A stretch of 64,000 bases of DNA, taken from the NCBI RefSeq assembly GCF_038002965.1, contig NZ_JBBOOE010000001.1, forward strand, positions 3,825,001-3,889,000, written 5' to 3'. The notes below the pieces were generated by a model. That model saw only the letters and a list, made by a program, of their open reading frames with translations. It did no database searches and was not told the DNA's origin. This DNA is from Robertmurraya sp. FSL R5-0851 (GTDB lineage Bacteria > Bacillota > Bacilli > Bacillales > Cytobacillaceae). Each line of letters begins with the position of its first letter. Positions within the stretch are counted from its first letter, which is position 1. Both the position numbers and the translations under genes were made by a program. Shown in pieces: positions 63,717-64,000 of this stretch.

Positions 63717-64000
63717 TTGTCTTTGCTACACTTGGCCATTGTTTCACCTCTATTGCTTGCGGTCATCATACCTACCTTTTCCAAAAGCATTAGACAGATT
63801 CATACGGGGTGGTTTGTACTACCCTTACCAGTTGTATTATTTATCTATTTTCTTTCGTTTATCGGTACCACTTCGCACCAAGGTACGGTATATGAAAGCT
63901 TCGAGTGGATTCCTTCTCTTGGCATTAATTTTGCTGCTAAAGTAGATGGACTTGGACTGCTCTTTGCCTTGCTTATTTCAGGAATTGGGGCTTTAGTTGT
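63717..64000 (+). CDS. mrpA: Na+/H+ antiporter subunit MrpA (3' end outside window)
   Basis: TTG start at 63717 with AGAGGGGG 8 nt upstream; 94 codons are visible before the right edge. The start reads [20 protein letters not shown], then [40 protein letters not shown] and [14 protein letters not shown], matching the N-terminus of MrpA (with GINF..DGL in TM3). MrpA-G form a Na+(K+)/H+ antiporter important for pH and sodium resistance. The other mrp genes should follow outside the window. Confidence 0.95.
   Translation, partial: MSLLHLAIVSPLLLAVIIPTFSKSIRQIHTGWFVLPLPVVLFIYFLSFIGTTSHQGTVYESFEWIPSLGINFAAKVDGLGLLFALLISGIGALV

Noticed and set aside
63646-63945. ORF of 99 codons overlapping the start of mrpA
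   Set aside because: Out-of-frame shadow; the MrpA frame from 63717 matches the family.

Overview
The window comes from an endospore-forming member of the Bacillaceae (low-to-moderate GC, strong GGAGG ribosome binding sites, many intrinsic terminators). Evidence for sporulation: CotF-type coat proteins, a CsgA-like protein, a KatX-type catalase behind a forespore-type promoter, and KapB/KapD. From about 44.4 kb to the right edge the order follows, with insertions and losses, the Bacillus subtilis yugO-yugN-pgi-yugJ-yuzA-yugI-alaT-alaR-yugF-yugE-patB-kapB-kapD-yuxJ-pbpD-yufK-yufS-mrpA region. The left 44 kb is a mosaic of accessory genes.

Layout. 0-6.6 kb: a lasso peptide cluster of the paeninodin (phosphorylated-tail) type on the minus strand: cyclase C, a 51-residue precursor, HPr-kinase-like kinase, B1, B2, a nucleotidyltransferase and an ABC exporter cut by the window edge. 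6.6-13.5 kb: EamA transporter, GT2 glycosyltransferase, frameshifted GGDEF protein, coat-protein operon with one frameshifted member, frameshifted amino acid permease, IS200-type element. 13.5-20.2 kb: asnA, katX, tandem repeats, aroK, ArsR-CDF zinc pair, and a TerC exporter behind a yybP-ykoY (manganese) riboswitch. 20.3-28.5 kb: a beta-glucoside locus broken by a deletion, an MFS transporter, the guanine-riboswitch xpt-pbuX operon with an ISLre2 element between pbuX and its terminator, and an alkD-like pseudogene. 28.5-35.4 kb: RND efflux pump with TetR regulator and four copies of one operator; a metallophosphoesterase gene split by an IS4-family element. 35.4-44.4 kb: yceI, an IclR regulator with malate synthase G, class B PBP, yteA, csgA, subtilase. 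44.4-64 kb: the yug/kap/yuf/mrp region with a truncated rocD and truncated yuxJ.

Main observations. (1) GTTCTT-N4-AAGAAC palindromes matching the SinR operator architecture sit at the promoter of the lasso cluster (two copies) and of the glycosyltransferase gene (one), which suggests both are controlled by a biofilm-type switch. (2) A dispersed four-hairpin intergenic repeat occurs three times, each time between two convergent genes and each time next to a strong terminator-like hairpin; two copies are nearly identical and inverted 17 kb apart. (3) The lasso precursor does not place Asp/Glu at core position 7-9 if the usual Thr(-2) rule is used. (4) There is widespread gene erosion: a deletion that removed the promoter and both 5' ends of a divergent gntR/licH pair, IS insertions with exact target duplications, and several frameshifts (some may be sequencing errors).

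All family assignments are from motif recognition by eye; no database search was run.
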